From CAZCFB01 sp964511535 (GTDB lineage Bacteria > Myxococcota_A > Polyangia > GCA-2747355 > CAZCFB01), in the NCBI GenBank assembly GCA_964511535.1, contig CAZEFW010000010.1, forward strand, positions 1 through 64,000: a stretch of DNA of 64,000 bases, given 5' to 3'. The notes beneath the pieces were generated by a model that was not told the origin of the DNA, did no database searches, and saw only the letters and a list, made by a program, of their open reading frames with translations. Each line of letters opens with the position of its first letter. Position 1 is the stretch's first letter. The position numbers and the translations under genes were made by a program. Below, one piece after another: positions 35,108 through 42,788 of this stretch.

Positions 35108-35377
35108 ATGGCGGTGTTCAACATCGGCGTCGACTGCCCGTCGGAGGAGGCGGCCCGGGCGGTCCATGACTTCATCGCGGGTCTCGAGATGTTCCAGGAC
35201 GAGCTGGACGTGGACGAGGACCGGGTGAGCCTCGTGGCCCAGCAGGGCCTGCTGCCCGAGCTCGAGCGCTACGCCGGGCAGCAGGGCGTCACCCTGAGCC
35301 TGGAGGTCTGGCCCCAGGGCATGGATTACGACGAGGCCGATGAGGGCGGCGCGCTGGAGTTCTTCACCTACAAGTAG
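35108..35377 (+). CDS. Small acidic hypothetical protein
   Basis: 89 residues, no recognised family. Highly acidic, with an alternating pattern of helices and strands (FNIGVDCPSEEAARAVHDF, then DELDVDEDRVSLVAQQGLL), suggesting a small alpha/beta or ferredoxin-like fold. No signal peptide or metal motif. AGGAGA lies six bases before the ATG, and codon use matches its neighbours, so it looks real. It sits 30 bases upstream of the membrane protease gene and may be cotranscribed with it. Confidence 0.7.
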   Translation: MAVFNIGVDCPSEEAARAVHDFIAGLEMFQDELDVDEDRVSLVAQQGLLPELERYAGQQGVTLSLEVWPQGMDYDEADEGGALEFFTYK

Positions 35378-35407
35378 GAGGCGCGTCGTGAAGGGTGGAG
35401 GCACTTG

Positions 35408-37117
35408 GTGACCGCCGACCGCCTGGCGCCGCTGGCGCACCTGATCCTGCTCGCCCTGTGGGCGGGGGTGGTGGCCGCCGAGCTGGTGCTGGAGGACCTG
35501 GGCCGCCGCAACCGTGAGCTGCGGGCGCCGGCGGCGCGGATTCACCTGTGGATCGATCTGCTGGTGGAGCTGCCGTTGGTGCTGGGCGTGCTGGCCAGCG
35601 GGGTTGTGCTGGCGGCCCTGCGCTGGCCGCTCTCGCCGGTGCACTGGGCGAAGATCGCCCTGGCCGCGGTGGCCATCGTCGCCAACCTGATCTGCATCGC
35701 CCTGGTCATCCGGCGCCACCGGCGGCAGGCGCACGGCCTGACCCGGCGGCTCATCCCGCTGGTGGCGGTGGGGCTGCCCGCGGCGTTGCTGGCCGCGGGG
35801 CTGGGCTTCGCCCTGGCCGCCCAGCGCGGCGCCGGGGATCTGCTGGCGGGCCGGCGCGCCGAGGTGGCCGAGCTGCGGGAGCTGCTGTCGCGGCGCTGGT
35901 CCAACAAGCACCTCGACGAGCCGCGCAACGAGGCGCTGATCCAGCGCCTGTTCGGACAGATCGATTCGGACCTGCAGGGGGACCCCGACCGGTACATCGG
36001 CCGGCTGGATCGCATCATCAGGCGGCTGCACGACGGCCACCTGCGCCTGGAGCCGGGGGCCACGGTCAGGCAGGTGCGCCGCTTTTCGGGCATGACGGTG
36101 CGCCGGGTGGCCGAGGGGTTCGCCCTGGTTGCGTGCACCTACCCCGAGAACTGCCGCGGACTCGCCCTGCCGCAGCTGGTGCGCGCCATCGACGGGCAGC
36201 CAGCGGCCAAATGGCTGGCCCGGGACGCCGAGCTGCAGTACGGCTCGTCGGACCATGGCCGCCTGGCCGCCGCCATCGACGGGCTGCGCTTCCACCGTCG
36301 GCTGACCTACTACGCGCCGCCGCGGACCCTGGAGCTGGAGGACCTGCAAGGAAAGCTGCGCCAACACCGCGTCGTCTGGCGCCAGAAGGACCAGGGCCCT
36401 CGGCACCAGCGATGGAAGAACCCGAAGCGGCGCTGCGTGGAGGGCCGCCGTGTGGGCCAGAGCTTCACGTTGCGCGTCAGCACGTTCACCTGCCGCCTGG
36501 CCGCTGGCGAGGACGATGCCCGCGCGCTGGCTCACTTCGAGGCGCAGCTGACCGCCGCGGTGGGGCGATACCGGGGCGAGCCCCGCGTGATCCTCGACCT
36601 GCGCGGCAACGGCGGCGGCAACGACCCCGAGGGGCGGATGATCGCGGGCCTGTTCGTGGACCGCACCCAGTTCTGGTTCCGCATCTCCCACCTGCTGCGG
36701 GCCAGCTCGGTGGGCATGCGGCTGTGGCGCCTGTTCGACGGCGAGTGGCAGGAGCCGTTCACGGCCACCTTCGAGCCGAACCAGCGGTACAGGGCGAAGT
36801 TCAAGGACGCCAGGCTGCTGGTGCTCACCGATTCGCGCTGCTACTCCACCTGCGATGGCGTGGTGGCGGCGCTAAAGCACGCCGGCGCGGGAAGGGTGGT
36901 GGGCAGCCGGACCCACGGCGGCTCCGGGGATCCCACCCGCTGGACCGCGCCCCACAGCGGCTTCCGCGTGGTGCACCCCACCGCCCTGGTCTGGCAAAAG
37001 GACGGCAGCCTCATCGAGGGCAACGGCGTGGCCGTGGATCGCGAGCTGCTCCCGTCTGTCCGGGATTACCTCGCCAGCGAGGATCCGGTGCTGAAGATGG
37101 CGGCCGAGCTGCCGTGA
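35408..37117 (+). CDS. Membrane-anchored S41-like peptidase
   Basis: 569 residues. The first ~140 residues contain four hydrophobic helices. The remainder resembles the S41 (C-terminal processing/TSPc) fold: substrate-strand block VILDLRGNGGGNDPEGRMI near residue 395, and VLTDSRCYSTCDGVVAALKHAG, where the Ser of YSTCDG lies at the nucleophile position, followed by VVGSRTHGGSGDP. A degenerate PDZ-like region may precede it (VRAIDGQPAAKW). A catalytic Lys is not obvious, so activity is uncertain. GTG at 35408 has GGAGG six bases upstream; TTG at 35405 is too close to it. Confidence 0.68.
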   Translation: MTADRLAPLAHLILLALWAGVVAAELVLEDLGRRNRELRAPAARIHLWIDLLVELPLVLGVLASGVVLAALRWPLSPVHWAKIALAAVAIVANLICIALVIRRHRRQAHGLTRRLIPLVAVGLPAALLAAGLGFALAAQRGAGDLLAGRRAEVAELRELLSRRWSNKHLDEPRNEALIQRLFGQIDSDLQGDPDRYIGRLDRIIRRLHDGHLRLEPGATVRQVRRFSGMTVRRVAEGFALVACTYPENCRGLALPQLVRAIDGQPAAKWLARDAELQYGSSDHGRLAAAIDGLRFHRRLTYYAPPRTLELEDLQGKLRQHRVVWRQKDQGPRHQRWKNPKRRCVEGRRVGQSFTLRVSTFTCRLAAGEDDARALAHFEAQLTAAVGRYRGEPRVILDLRGNGGGNDPEGRMIAGLFVDRTQFWFRISHLLRASSVGMRLWRLFDGEWQEPFTATFEPNQRYRAKFKDARLLVLTDSRCYSTCDGVVAALKHAGAGRVVGSRTHGGSGDPTRWTAPHSGFRVVHPTALVWQKDGSLIEGNGVAVDRELLPSVRDYLASEDPVLKMAAELP

Positions 37118-37127
37118 TGTCGCCGCC

Positions 37128-37967
37128 TCACGGTCGCTGGTTGGAGAGCCTGTACCGGAACGAGCTGTCGAACCACATGCCGCCGTCGACGTTCCAGCGC
37201 GCGATGTTCAGCAGCGAGCGGAAGACCGCGTAGTCGCTCGGGCGCACGTACATGCCCTGGCCCATGATCATGCTCGAGCGGCCCGAGCGGTCCTGGTAGC
37301 ACTCCGTCGGCGTGGGGCGGCGCTGAATCGAGGCCCCTTGCAGGCCGGGCACCGACAGGGCCGAGCCGCGCGGCCGGCACAGCCTCGGCATGCGCGCATC
37401 GCCCGGGTGCCCCAGGCCAAGGGCGTGGCCCACCTCGTGGGCGGACGCTACCTGGAAGTGGCCGCTGTCCGCCGTCTCGTCGGCCACGTTGTCCCACTGG
37501 GTCAGGTGGATGGTGTCGTTCTCGGTGTGGGAGCCGTCGTGCGGGTTGCCGCTCACAACCACCGGGTGAACCGTGATGTTGCCCCCCACCGGCGCCTGGG
37601 CGGGGATGTCTGCATCGCGCACCCTCAGGGTCACATCCACCGGCTGTGGGTTGCGCCGGCACTGCGAACCGGAGTTGCACGCCGTGGACGACTCGTCCCA
37701 CCCCTCGGGCAGCAGCAGCCACTTGTGGCTCCAGGCGTCCATGACCTCCCGGGCGAAAGCCCGTTTGAACCTGCTCTCCTCCCAGCTGTGCCAGTCGCGC
37801 CAGGTCACCCGCTGGTCCTCCTGGCCCCTGTTCTCGATGCGGCCCATGCGCTGCCTAAAGGAGAAGCGCACATGCAGGTTTACCGTGAGCCGCCAGGGGT
37901 GCTCATTGTCGTGCAGACGCAGGTCGCGGCGCTTTCCGGCGTAGGCTGCTGCAGCGATGAGCGGCAT
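37128..37967 (-). CDS. Leaderless matrixin-like zinc metalloprotease
   Basis: 279 residues. The zincin site HEVGHALGLGH gives H177, E178, H181 and H187, matching the metzincin consensus HExxHxxGxxH. A downstream SSMIMGQG around 231-238 supplies a Met-turn, so this is a matrixin-like M10/M12 protease. Four to five cysteines are present. No signal peptide or propeptide Cys-switch is visible: the protein starts MPLIAAAAYAGKRRDLRLHD, with GGGAGGG 6-10 bases upstream supporting this start over one at 38156. It may be exported by a non-Sec route or act as an intracellular toxin or effector (inference). It converges with the S41-like gene. Confidence 0.75.
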   Translation of the reverse strand: MPLIAAAAYAGKRRDLRLHDNEHPWRLTVNLHVRFSFRQRMGRIENRGQEDQRVTWRDWHSWEESRFKRAFAREVMDAWSHKWLLLPEGWDESSTACNSGSQCRRNPQPVDVTLRVRDADIPAQAPVGGNITVHPVVVSGNPHDGSHTENDTIHLTQWDNVADETADSGHFQVASAHEVGHALGLGHPGDARMPRLCRPRGSALSVPGLQGASIQRRPTPTECYQDRSGRSSMIMGQGMYVRPSDYAVFRSLLNIARWNVDGGMWFDSSFRYRLSNQRP

Positions 37968-38287
37968 CGGCCCTCCCTGGTTGCAGGCAATACAAGCTCC
38001 GGTGGGAGCCAGACGATCAAGGATCGGTCCCATTATGTCACAGGTCACGGAGCGGGACCCCCTGGCCCGCGTGGCCGCCAGGAGATCTCCTCCCCGTGGC
38101 CGGCACGGCCCCCCACTCCCCACTCCCGACTCAGGACTCCGGACCCCGGATCCCACCGCTCCCCTGCAATACTCCAGCGATTTCAGTGGAGTATCTCGCT
38201 GCGATCTAAATCCCCGTAACCCTGGACAAAACCCCCTGCCGGGCGATATAAAGCTGCCGGATATTCAGTCGGAGATGGAGGAGATTC
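37968..38287. other. 320-base gene-free divergent control region
   Basis: No credible gene. Near the middle (about 38100-38165) is a C-rich low-complexity run made of CACTCCC/GACTC-like words, another example of the short-period intergenic sequence seen across the window. The right part is less GC-rich, contains the inverted repeat at 38169-38194, and probably holds the promoter of the long operon starting at 38288. Confidence 0.6.
38169..38194. promoter_or_regulatory. Inverted repeat upstream of the oxidoreductase operon
   Basis: Perfect 8-bp arms ATACTCCA (38169-38176) and TGGAGTAT (38187-38194) with a 10-base spacer, giving half-sites about 18 bases apart centre to centre. It lies ~94 bases before the first gene of the operon and is a candidate regulator site. 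Confidence 0.5.
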
Positions 38288-38737
38288 GTGGAGAAAGAGA
38301 AGCGCACTTTTTACTGCCCTTACTGTGGGGAGAAGCTGTCATTTCTGGAGGGGACCGTGATCAAGATGGACGGGGTCCTTTCCTGCGACACCTTCACCGT
38401 GCGGACCCAGTTCTACTTCCCGGCGCGGCTGGGCCAGTATGGCGCCGTCATCCCGGGCGGGGTGGAGGTCCGTGAAGGGGCGGAGGTGGACTTCCGTTGC
38501 ATCAACCCGCGCTGCGACCGGAGCTTCACCACCAGCTTCAACCAGGAATTGGCCGCCATCCGGGCAGAGGACAGCGCGGGGCGCGAGTTCGTGGTGGCGT
38601 TCAACCGCACCATGGGCAAGACCTCGACCTTCCTCATCGACCGCGCCGACAAGTCGCTGGTGGAGCACCACGGCGACGACGCCGAGAGCTACGCGGAAGA
38701 GTTTGAGCGGCCCCTGAACTTCTTCGGAGCGATCTAG
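38288..38737 (+). CDS. Zn-ribbon hypothetical protein heading the oxidoreductase operon
   Basis: 149 residues, no recognised family. CPYCG at residues 10-14 and CINPRC near residue 72 can form a split zinc ribbon; a single Cys near residue 33 (LSCDTF) lies between them. The C-terminal half is mixed alpha/beta without a signal peptide. It starts at GTG with GGAGGAG about seven bases upstream. It is followed after seven bases by the ATPase gene, so it may be a regulator or assembly factor for the iron-sulfur enzymes downstream (inference). Confidence 0.68.
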   Translation: MEKEKRTFYCPYCGEKLSFLEGTVIKMDGVLSCDTFTVRTQFYFPARLGQYGAVIPGGVEVREGAEVDFRCINPRCDRSFTTSFNQELAAIRAEDSAGREFVVAFNRTMGKTSTFLIDRADKSLVEHHGDDAESYAEEFERPLNFFGAI

Positions 38738-38744
38738 CCGCAGG

Positions 38745-39488
38745 ATGACAATAGACCCGACCCATATCCCCCAGGGCGTGCTGCTGCTCGGCGACTACGG
38801 CAGCGGCAAGACCGAGGTGGCGGTGAACCTGGCGCTCAGCCTGGCCGCCGTCGAGGGGGAGGGGAAGGTCGCCATCGCCGACCTCGACCTGGTCAACCCC
38901 TACTTCCGCTGCCGCGAGGCCAGCGAGCCGATGGAGGCCGCCGGGGTCGAGGTGATCATGCCCCGGGAGGGGCACCAGTTCGCTGACCTGCCGATCCTGC
39001 TGCCCGGGGTCAAGGGGCTGCTGCAGCGGCCGGCCGGCGAGGGCAGGGCGGTGCTGGACGTGGGCGGCGACGAGGTGGGATCGAGGGTGCTGTCCGCCCT
39101 GGGGCCGGTGCTCGACCCGGCCCTGCACGGGGTCTGGTTCGTGCTCAACAGGAACCGCCCCTTCTGCGACACCGCGGACGGCTGCCTCGACGTGATCCGG
39201 GGCATCGAGGCCTCGGCGCAGATGAAGATCAGCGGCCTGGTGTCCAACACGCACCTGATGGACGAGACCAGCGCCGAGATGATCACCGAGGGCGCGGCCC
39301 TGAGCCGGGAGGTGGCGGCGCGCCTCGGCGTGGAGCTGCAGCTGGTGGGAGTGATGGAGCCGCTGGTGGAGCAGCTGGACCGGGAGCAGATCGGCGCGCC
39401 GCTGCTGGTGATGCGGCGGCTGATGGTGCCGCCCTGGCTGCGGCGGCCCGACGGGCTGACTGGACCGGAGGTTTTTCGGGGGGCCTGA
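38745..39488 (+). CDS. MinD/CooC-like P-loop ATPase
   Basis: 247 residues. The P-loop LLGDYGSGKTEVAVNLA is near the N-terminus; the strand IADLDLVNPYFRCRE and the later DVGGDEVG resemble the SIMIBI class (MinD, CooC, CobQ relatives), although the deviant-Walker signature lysine is absent. It sits directly upstream of the 2-oxoacid oxidoreductase genes and could help insert metal clusters or assemble the complex, as CooC does for CO dehydrogenase (inference). No transmembrane segments. Confidence 0.72.
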   Translation: MTIDPTHIPQGVLLLGDYGSGKTEVAVNLALSLAAVEGEGKVAIADLDLVNPYFRCREASEPMEAAGVEVIMPREGHQFADLPILLPGVKGLLQRPAGEGRAVLDVGGDEVGSRVLSALGPVLDPALHGVWFVLNRNRPFCDTADGCLDVIRGIEASAQMKISGLVSNTHLMDETSAEMITEGAALSREVAARLGVELQLVGVMEPLVEQLDREQIGAPLLVMRRLMVPPWLRRPDGLTGPEVFRGA

Positions 39489-39513
39489 GACGACGCAGGA
39501 GCAGGACCCCCAT

Positions 39514-39552
39514 GCGCAGGTTGTAAGCGCAGGTTGTGAGCGCAGGTTGTAA
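39514..39552. repeat. 13-bp tandem repeat (x3) inside the operon
   Basis: Three copies of GCGCAGGTTGTAA, the middle one with TGA at its end, lie in the 81-base gap between the ATPase and ferredoxin genes. The array abuts the AGGAGG ribosome-binding site (39553-39558) of the ferredoxin. It may affect mRNA processing or translation of the downstream subunits. Confidence 0.85.
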
Positions 39553-39569
39553 AGGAGGCAAAACGCGAC

Positions 39570-39836
39570 ATGCCCAGCATCAAGGTCGAACGGGATCGCT
39601 GTAAGGGGTGCGAGCTTTGCACCCACTACTGCCCCACCGGCATCCTCGGGATGTCCAAGGAGATCAACGTCAAGGGCTACTTCTACGCACAGGTCAAGGA
39701 TCCAGGGCGCTGCCTCGGGTGCATGATCTGCGCGGTGACCTGCCCCGACGTGGCCATAACGGTCAACGGCACCGCCGTGCAGTACCGCCTGTTCAACTAC
39801 TTCCCCGCCGGCGGCAAGCCGGGCGCCAGGAGCTGA
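39570..39836 (+). CDS. 2-oxoacid:ferredoxin oxidoreductase, ferredoxin (delta) subunit
   Basis: 88 residues with two 4Fe-4S motifs, CKGCELCTHYCPTG and CLGCMICAVTCPD, as in VorD/KorD/PorD subunits. It passes electrons from the thiamine-diphosphate site to external carriers. AGGAGG precedes the ATG by 11 bases. First of four contiguous subunit genes; the alpha gene starts two bases after its stop. Confidence 0.9.
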   Translation: MPSIKVERDRCKGCELCTHYCPTGILGMSKEINVKGYFYAQVKDPGRCLGCMICAVTCPDVAITVNGTAVQYRLFNYFPAGGKPGARS

Positions 39837-39838
39837 CC

Positions 39839-40918
39839 ATGGCCAAGAAGCTGATGAAGGGGAACGAGGCCATCGGCGAGGCCGCCATCCAGGCCGGATG
39901 CCTCAACTTCTTCGCCTACCCCATCACCCCCCAGAGCGAGGTGGCCGAGTACCTCTCCCGGCGCATGCCGGAGGTGGGCGGCACCTTCCTGCAGGCCGAG
40001 AGCGAGGTGGGCGCGGCGAACATGGTGTTCGGCGCCGCCGCCACCGGCGAGATGGTGTTCACCACCAGCTCCAGCCCGGGCATCAGCCTGATGAGCGAGG
40101 CGATCTCGTACATCGCCGGGGCGCAGCTGCCCGCGGTGTTCGTCAACATCGTGCGCGGCGGTCCGGGCCTCGGCGGCATCCTGCCGGCCCAGAGCGACTA
40201 CTTCCAGGCCACCAAGGGCGGCGGCCACGGCGACTACCGCCTGTTGGTGCTGGCCCCGTCGTGGGTGCAGGAGGCGGTGGACCTGACCATGCTCGCCTTC
40301 CGCCTGGCCGAGAAGTACCGCAACCCGGTGATGATCCTGGGCGACGGCATGATCGGCCAGATGATGGAGCCGGTGGACTTCGGCGACCACCCGTTGCCCC
40401 AGCCGGGCTTCCACGAGGAGCCCCACAAGCCCTGGGCCCTGACCGGCACCGGCTCGCGGACGGACGGCTCGCGCAACATCGTCAACTCGCTCTACCTCGA
40501 CCCGGACGAGTGCAACGCCATCAACCTGAAGCTGCAGGCCAAGTACGCCGAGGTGACCGAGAAGGAGCAACGCTGGCAGGACTTCCACACGGACGAGGAG
40601 GTGGACCTGCTGGTGGTGTCCTACGGGACCATGTCCCGCATCTGCCGCACCACGATGGCCAAGCTGCGGGCCGAGGGGAAGAAGATCTCCTTGATCCGGC
40701 CCATCTCCCTGTACCCCTTCCCCTACGACGCCGTGCGAAAAGCCGGGGACAAGGCCAAGAAGGTCATCTCGATCGAGATGAGCATGGGCCAGATGGTCGA
40801 GGACGTGAAGCTGGCGATGGAGGGGACCAAGCCGGTCCACTTCTTCGGTACGGCCGGGGGGCTGGTGCCCACGCCGGAGCAGGTCCGCGACGCGATGCTC
40901 AACCTGATTGACGACTAG
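39839..40918 (+). CDS. vorB: 2-oxoacid:ferredoxin oxidoreductase, alpha subunit (VorB type)
   Basis: 359 residues. The start MAKKLMKGNEAIGEAAIQAG, then FFAYPITPQSEVAEYL, and SSSPGISLMSEAISYIAGAQ are characteristic of the VorB/KorA pyrimidine-binding subunit. YPITP provides the conserved 2-oxoacid pocket Thr. It oxidatively decarboxylates branched-chain 2-oxoacids or 2-oxoglutarate to acyl-CoA with the beta subunit; family resemblance favours 2-oxoisovalerate, but sequence alone does not settle the substrate. The start is the ATG two bases after the ferredoxin stop. Confidence 0.88.
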   Translation: MAKKLMKGNEAIGEAAIQAGCLNFFAYPITPQSEVAEYLSRRMPEVGGTFLQAESEVGAANMVFGAAATGEMVFTTSSSPGISLMSEAISYIAGAQLPAVFVNIVRGGPGLGGILPAQSDYFQATKGGGHGDYRLLVLAPSWVQEAVDLTMLAFRLAEKYRNPVMILGDGMIGQMMEPVDFGDHPLPQPGFHEEPHKPWALTGTGSRTDGSRNIVNSLYLDPDECNAINLKLQAKYAEVTEKEQRWQDFHTDEEVDLLVVSYGTMSRICRTTMAKLRAEGKKISLIRPISLYPFPYDAVRKAGDKAKKVISIEMSMGQMVEDVKLAMEGTKPVHFFGTAGGLVPTPEQVRDAMLNLIDD

Positions 40919-40931
40919 AAAGGAGACGTCG

Positions 40932-41732
40932 ATGGAGATCATCTTCCAGCGGCCCCAGGGGTTGGTCGACGTCCCGACCCACTACTGTCCCGGGTGTACC
41001 CACGGGACGATCCACCGCATGGTCGGCGAGTCCCTCGAGGAGCTCGGCGTGGTCGGCAAGGCGGTGGGCGTCGCCCCGGTGGGTTGCTCGGTGCTGGCCT
41101 ACAACTACTTCAACTGCGACATGTTCGAGGCCTCCCACGGGCGCGCCCCGGCGGTGGCCACCGGCGCCAAGCGCTGCCGGCCGGACCTGATCGTGTTCAC
41201 CTACCAGGGCGACGGCGACCTGGCCTCCATCGGCACCAACGAGATCATCCACGCCGCCAACCGGGGCGAGAAGTTCACCACCATCTTCGTCAACAACGCC
41301 ATCTACGGCATGACCGGCGGGCAGATGGCCCCCACCACCATGCCGGGACAGGTGACCACCACATCGCCCCAGGGGCGGGACACGGCCTCGGCCGGCTTCC
41401 CCATGCGCATGTGCGAGATGCTCTCCACCCTGCGCACGCCGGCCTACGTGGTGCGCACCGCGGTGCACACGCCCCAGCTGATGGTGCAGACCAAGCAGGC
41501 CCTGCGGCGGGCGTTCCAGCTGCAGGAGGAGATGCGCTGCTACACCTTCGTGGAGGTGCTCTCCACCTGCCCCACCAACTGGGGCATGACCCCGGTGCAG
41601 TCGCTGGAGTGGCTGCAGAAGAACATGATGCCCTACTACCCGCTCGGCGTGTTCAAGGACCCCGACATCCAGGAGACGGCCGAGGGCCTGGTGCCCACGC
41701 CGATCAAGAGGAGGACGCCCCATGCAGACTGA
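40932..41732 (+). CDS. vorA: 2-oxoacid:ferredoxin oxidoreductase, beta (TPP-binding) subunit
   Basis: 266 residues. It carries the thiamine-diphosphate motif GDGDLASIGTNEI...VNNAIYGMTGGQ and the N-terminal CPGC (THYCPGCTHG) found in beta subunits. Pairs with the alpha subunit to form the active site. Start at 40932 (MEIIFQRPQG) with AGGAGA eight bases upstream; an in-frame ATG at 40908 would overlap the alpha gene. It overlaps the gamma gene by 11 bases, consistent with stoichiometric expression. Confidence 0.9.
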   Translation: MEIIFQRPQGLVDVPTHYCPGCTHGTIHRMVGESLEELGVVGKAVGVAPVGCSVLAYNYFNCDMFEASHGRAPAVATGAKRCRPDLIVFTYQGDGDLASIGTNEIIHAANRGEKFTTIFVNNAIYGMTGGQMAPTTMPGQVTTTSPQGRDTASAGFPMRMCEMLSTLRTPAYVVRTAVHTPQLMVQTKQALRRAFQLQEEMRCYTFVEVLSTCPTNWGMTPVQSLEWLQKNMMPYYPLGVFKDPDIQETAEGLVPTPIKRRTPHAD

Positions 41733-42279
41733 GGTGATGTTTTGCGGCTTCGGCGGCCAGGGCATCATGCTCATCGGGCAGATGCTGGCCTACGCCGGCA
41801 TGAACGAGGGCAAGAACGTCATCTGGATGCCGAGCTACGGCCCCGAGATGCGCGGCGGCACCGCCTACTGCACAGTGCAGGTGTCGGACCGGGACGTGGG
41901 CTCGCCCATCATCGACCGGCCCCAGTGCATCGCGGTGCTCAACCGCCCGTCGCTGGACAAGTTCGACGGCAAGGTGCGCAAGGGCGGGTTGATCATCATC
42001 AACACCTCCCTCATCGACGCTGACAGCCAGCGCGATGACATCAGCGTGCTGCACGTGGCGGCCAACGACATCGGCCTGGAGAACGGCACGGCCAAGGCGG
42101 CCAACATGGCCATGCTGGGCGCCTATGTCGGCTACACCCAGGCCGTGAAGCTGGAGTCGCTGGAGCCGCTGGTGCGCTGGCAGTTCGAGAAGAAGCCGCA
42201 ATTTATCGAGCCGAACCTCAAGGTGCTGGAGCGCGGCCACGCGCTGGGCGCCGAGGGGCGCGCGCGAGACCAGAAGTAG
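41722..42279 (+). CDS. 2-oxoacid:ferredoxin oxidoreductase, gamma subunit
   Basis: 185 residues. Starts VMFCGFGGQGIMLIGQMLAYAG, the hallmark of the gamma/KorC-VorC domain, with the conserved SYGPEMRGGTAYC block near residue 40. It completes the alpha-beta-gamma-delta set. Overlaps the beta gene by 11 bases, with GAGGAG upstream inside it. The next gene begins 17 bases downstream and encodes a NuoE-like electron-transfer subunit. Confidence 0.9.
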   Translation: MQTEVMFCGFGGQGIMLIGQMLAYAGMNEGKNVIWMPSYGPEMRGGTAYCTVQVSDRDVGSPIIDRPQCIAVLNRPSLDKFDGKVRKGGLIIINTSLIDADSQRDDISVLHVAANDIGLENGTAKAANMAMLGAYVGYTQAVKLESLEPLVRWQFEKKPQFIEPNLKVLERGHALGAEGRARDQK

Positions 42280-42296
42280 ACAGGAGCGACCACGAG

Positions 42297-42788
42297 ATGA
42301 ACCAGATCGAAGTGGACCTCAAGCAAGCTGACGAGATCCTGGGCCGCTACCCGGCGGAGCCGCAGCACCTGATCTCGGTGCTGCAGGACATCCAGCTGGA
42401 GTACCGGTACCTGCCCAAGGAGGCGCTTGAGAAGGTGGCCGACACCCTGACCGTGCCCCTGGCCAAGGTGTACGGGGTGGCCACCTTCTACAAGGCGTTC
42501 TCGCTGACCCCGCGGGGGGAGACGATCCTGCACGTGTGCACCGGCACCGCCTGCCATATCCGGGGGGCGCCGCTGCTGCTGCACGAGCTGGAGGTGCAGC
42601 TCGGCATCGGGCCGGGGGAGACCACCGAGGACCTGGCCTTCTCGCTCGAGGCGGTCAACTGCGTCGGGGCGTGCGCCCTGGCGCCGGTGGTGGTGGCCAA
42701 CGAGACCGCCCACGGCAACCTGTCGGTGACCAAGGTCCGCCGGCTGACCAAGAAGAAGAAGAAGAAGGTCAAGAAGGAGAAGGCATAG
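42297..42788 (+). CDS. NuoE/HydC-like thioredoxin-fold 2Fe-2S subunit
   Basis: 163 residues. The NuoE family signature is present: LQDIQLEYRYLPKEALEKVA then KVYGVATFYKAFSL, with 2Fe-2S ligands in HVCTGTACHIRG and NCVGACALAP. In complex I and in bifurcating hydrogenases or formate dehydrogenases this subunit partners a NuoF/HydB flavoprotein, which is exactly the next gene. The C-terminus is a lysine-rich tail (KKKKKKVKKEK), unusual and possibly an RNA- or membrane-contacting patch. The stop directly abuts the start of the next gene. Confidence 0.9.
   Translation: MNQIEVDLKQADEILGRYPAEPQHLISVLQDIQLEYRYLPKEALEKVADTLTVPLAKVYGVATFYKAFSLTPRGETILHVCTGTACHIRGAPLLLHELEVQLGIGPGETTEDLAFSLEAVNCVGACALAPVVVANETAHGNLSVTKVRRLTKKKKKKVKKEKA

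Noticed and set aside
42735..42788. Possible frameshift or slippage at the AAG-rich end of the NuoE-like gene
   Set aside because: The frame stays open to a stop that abuts the next start, so a natural Lys-rich tail is simpler.
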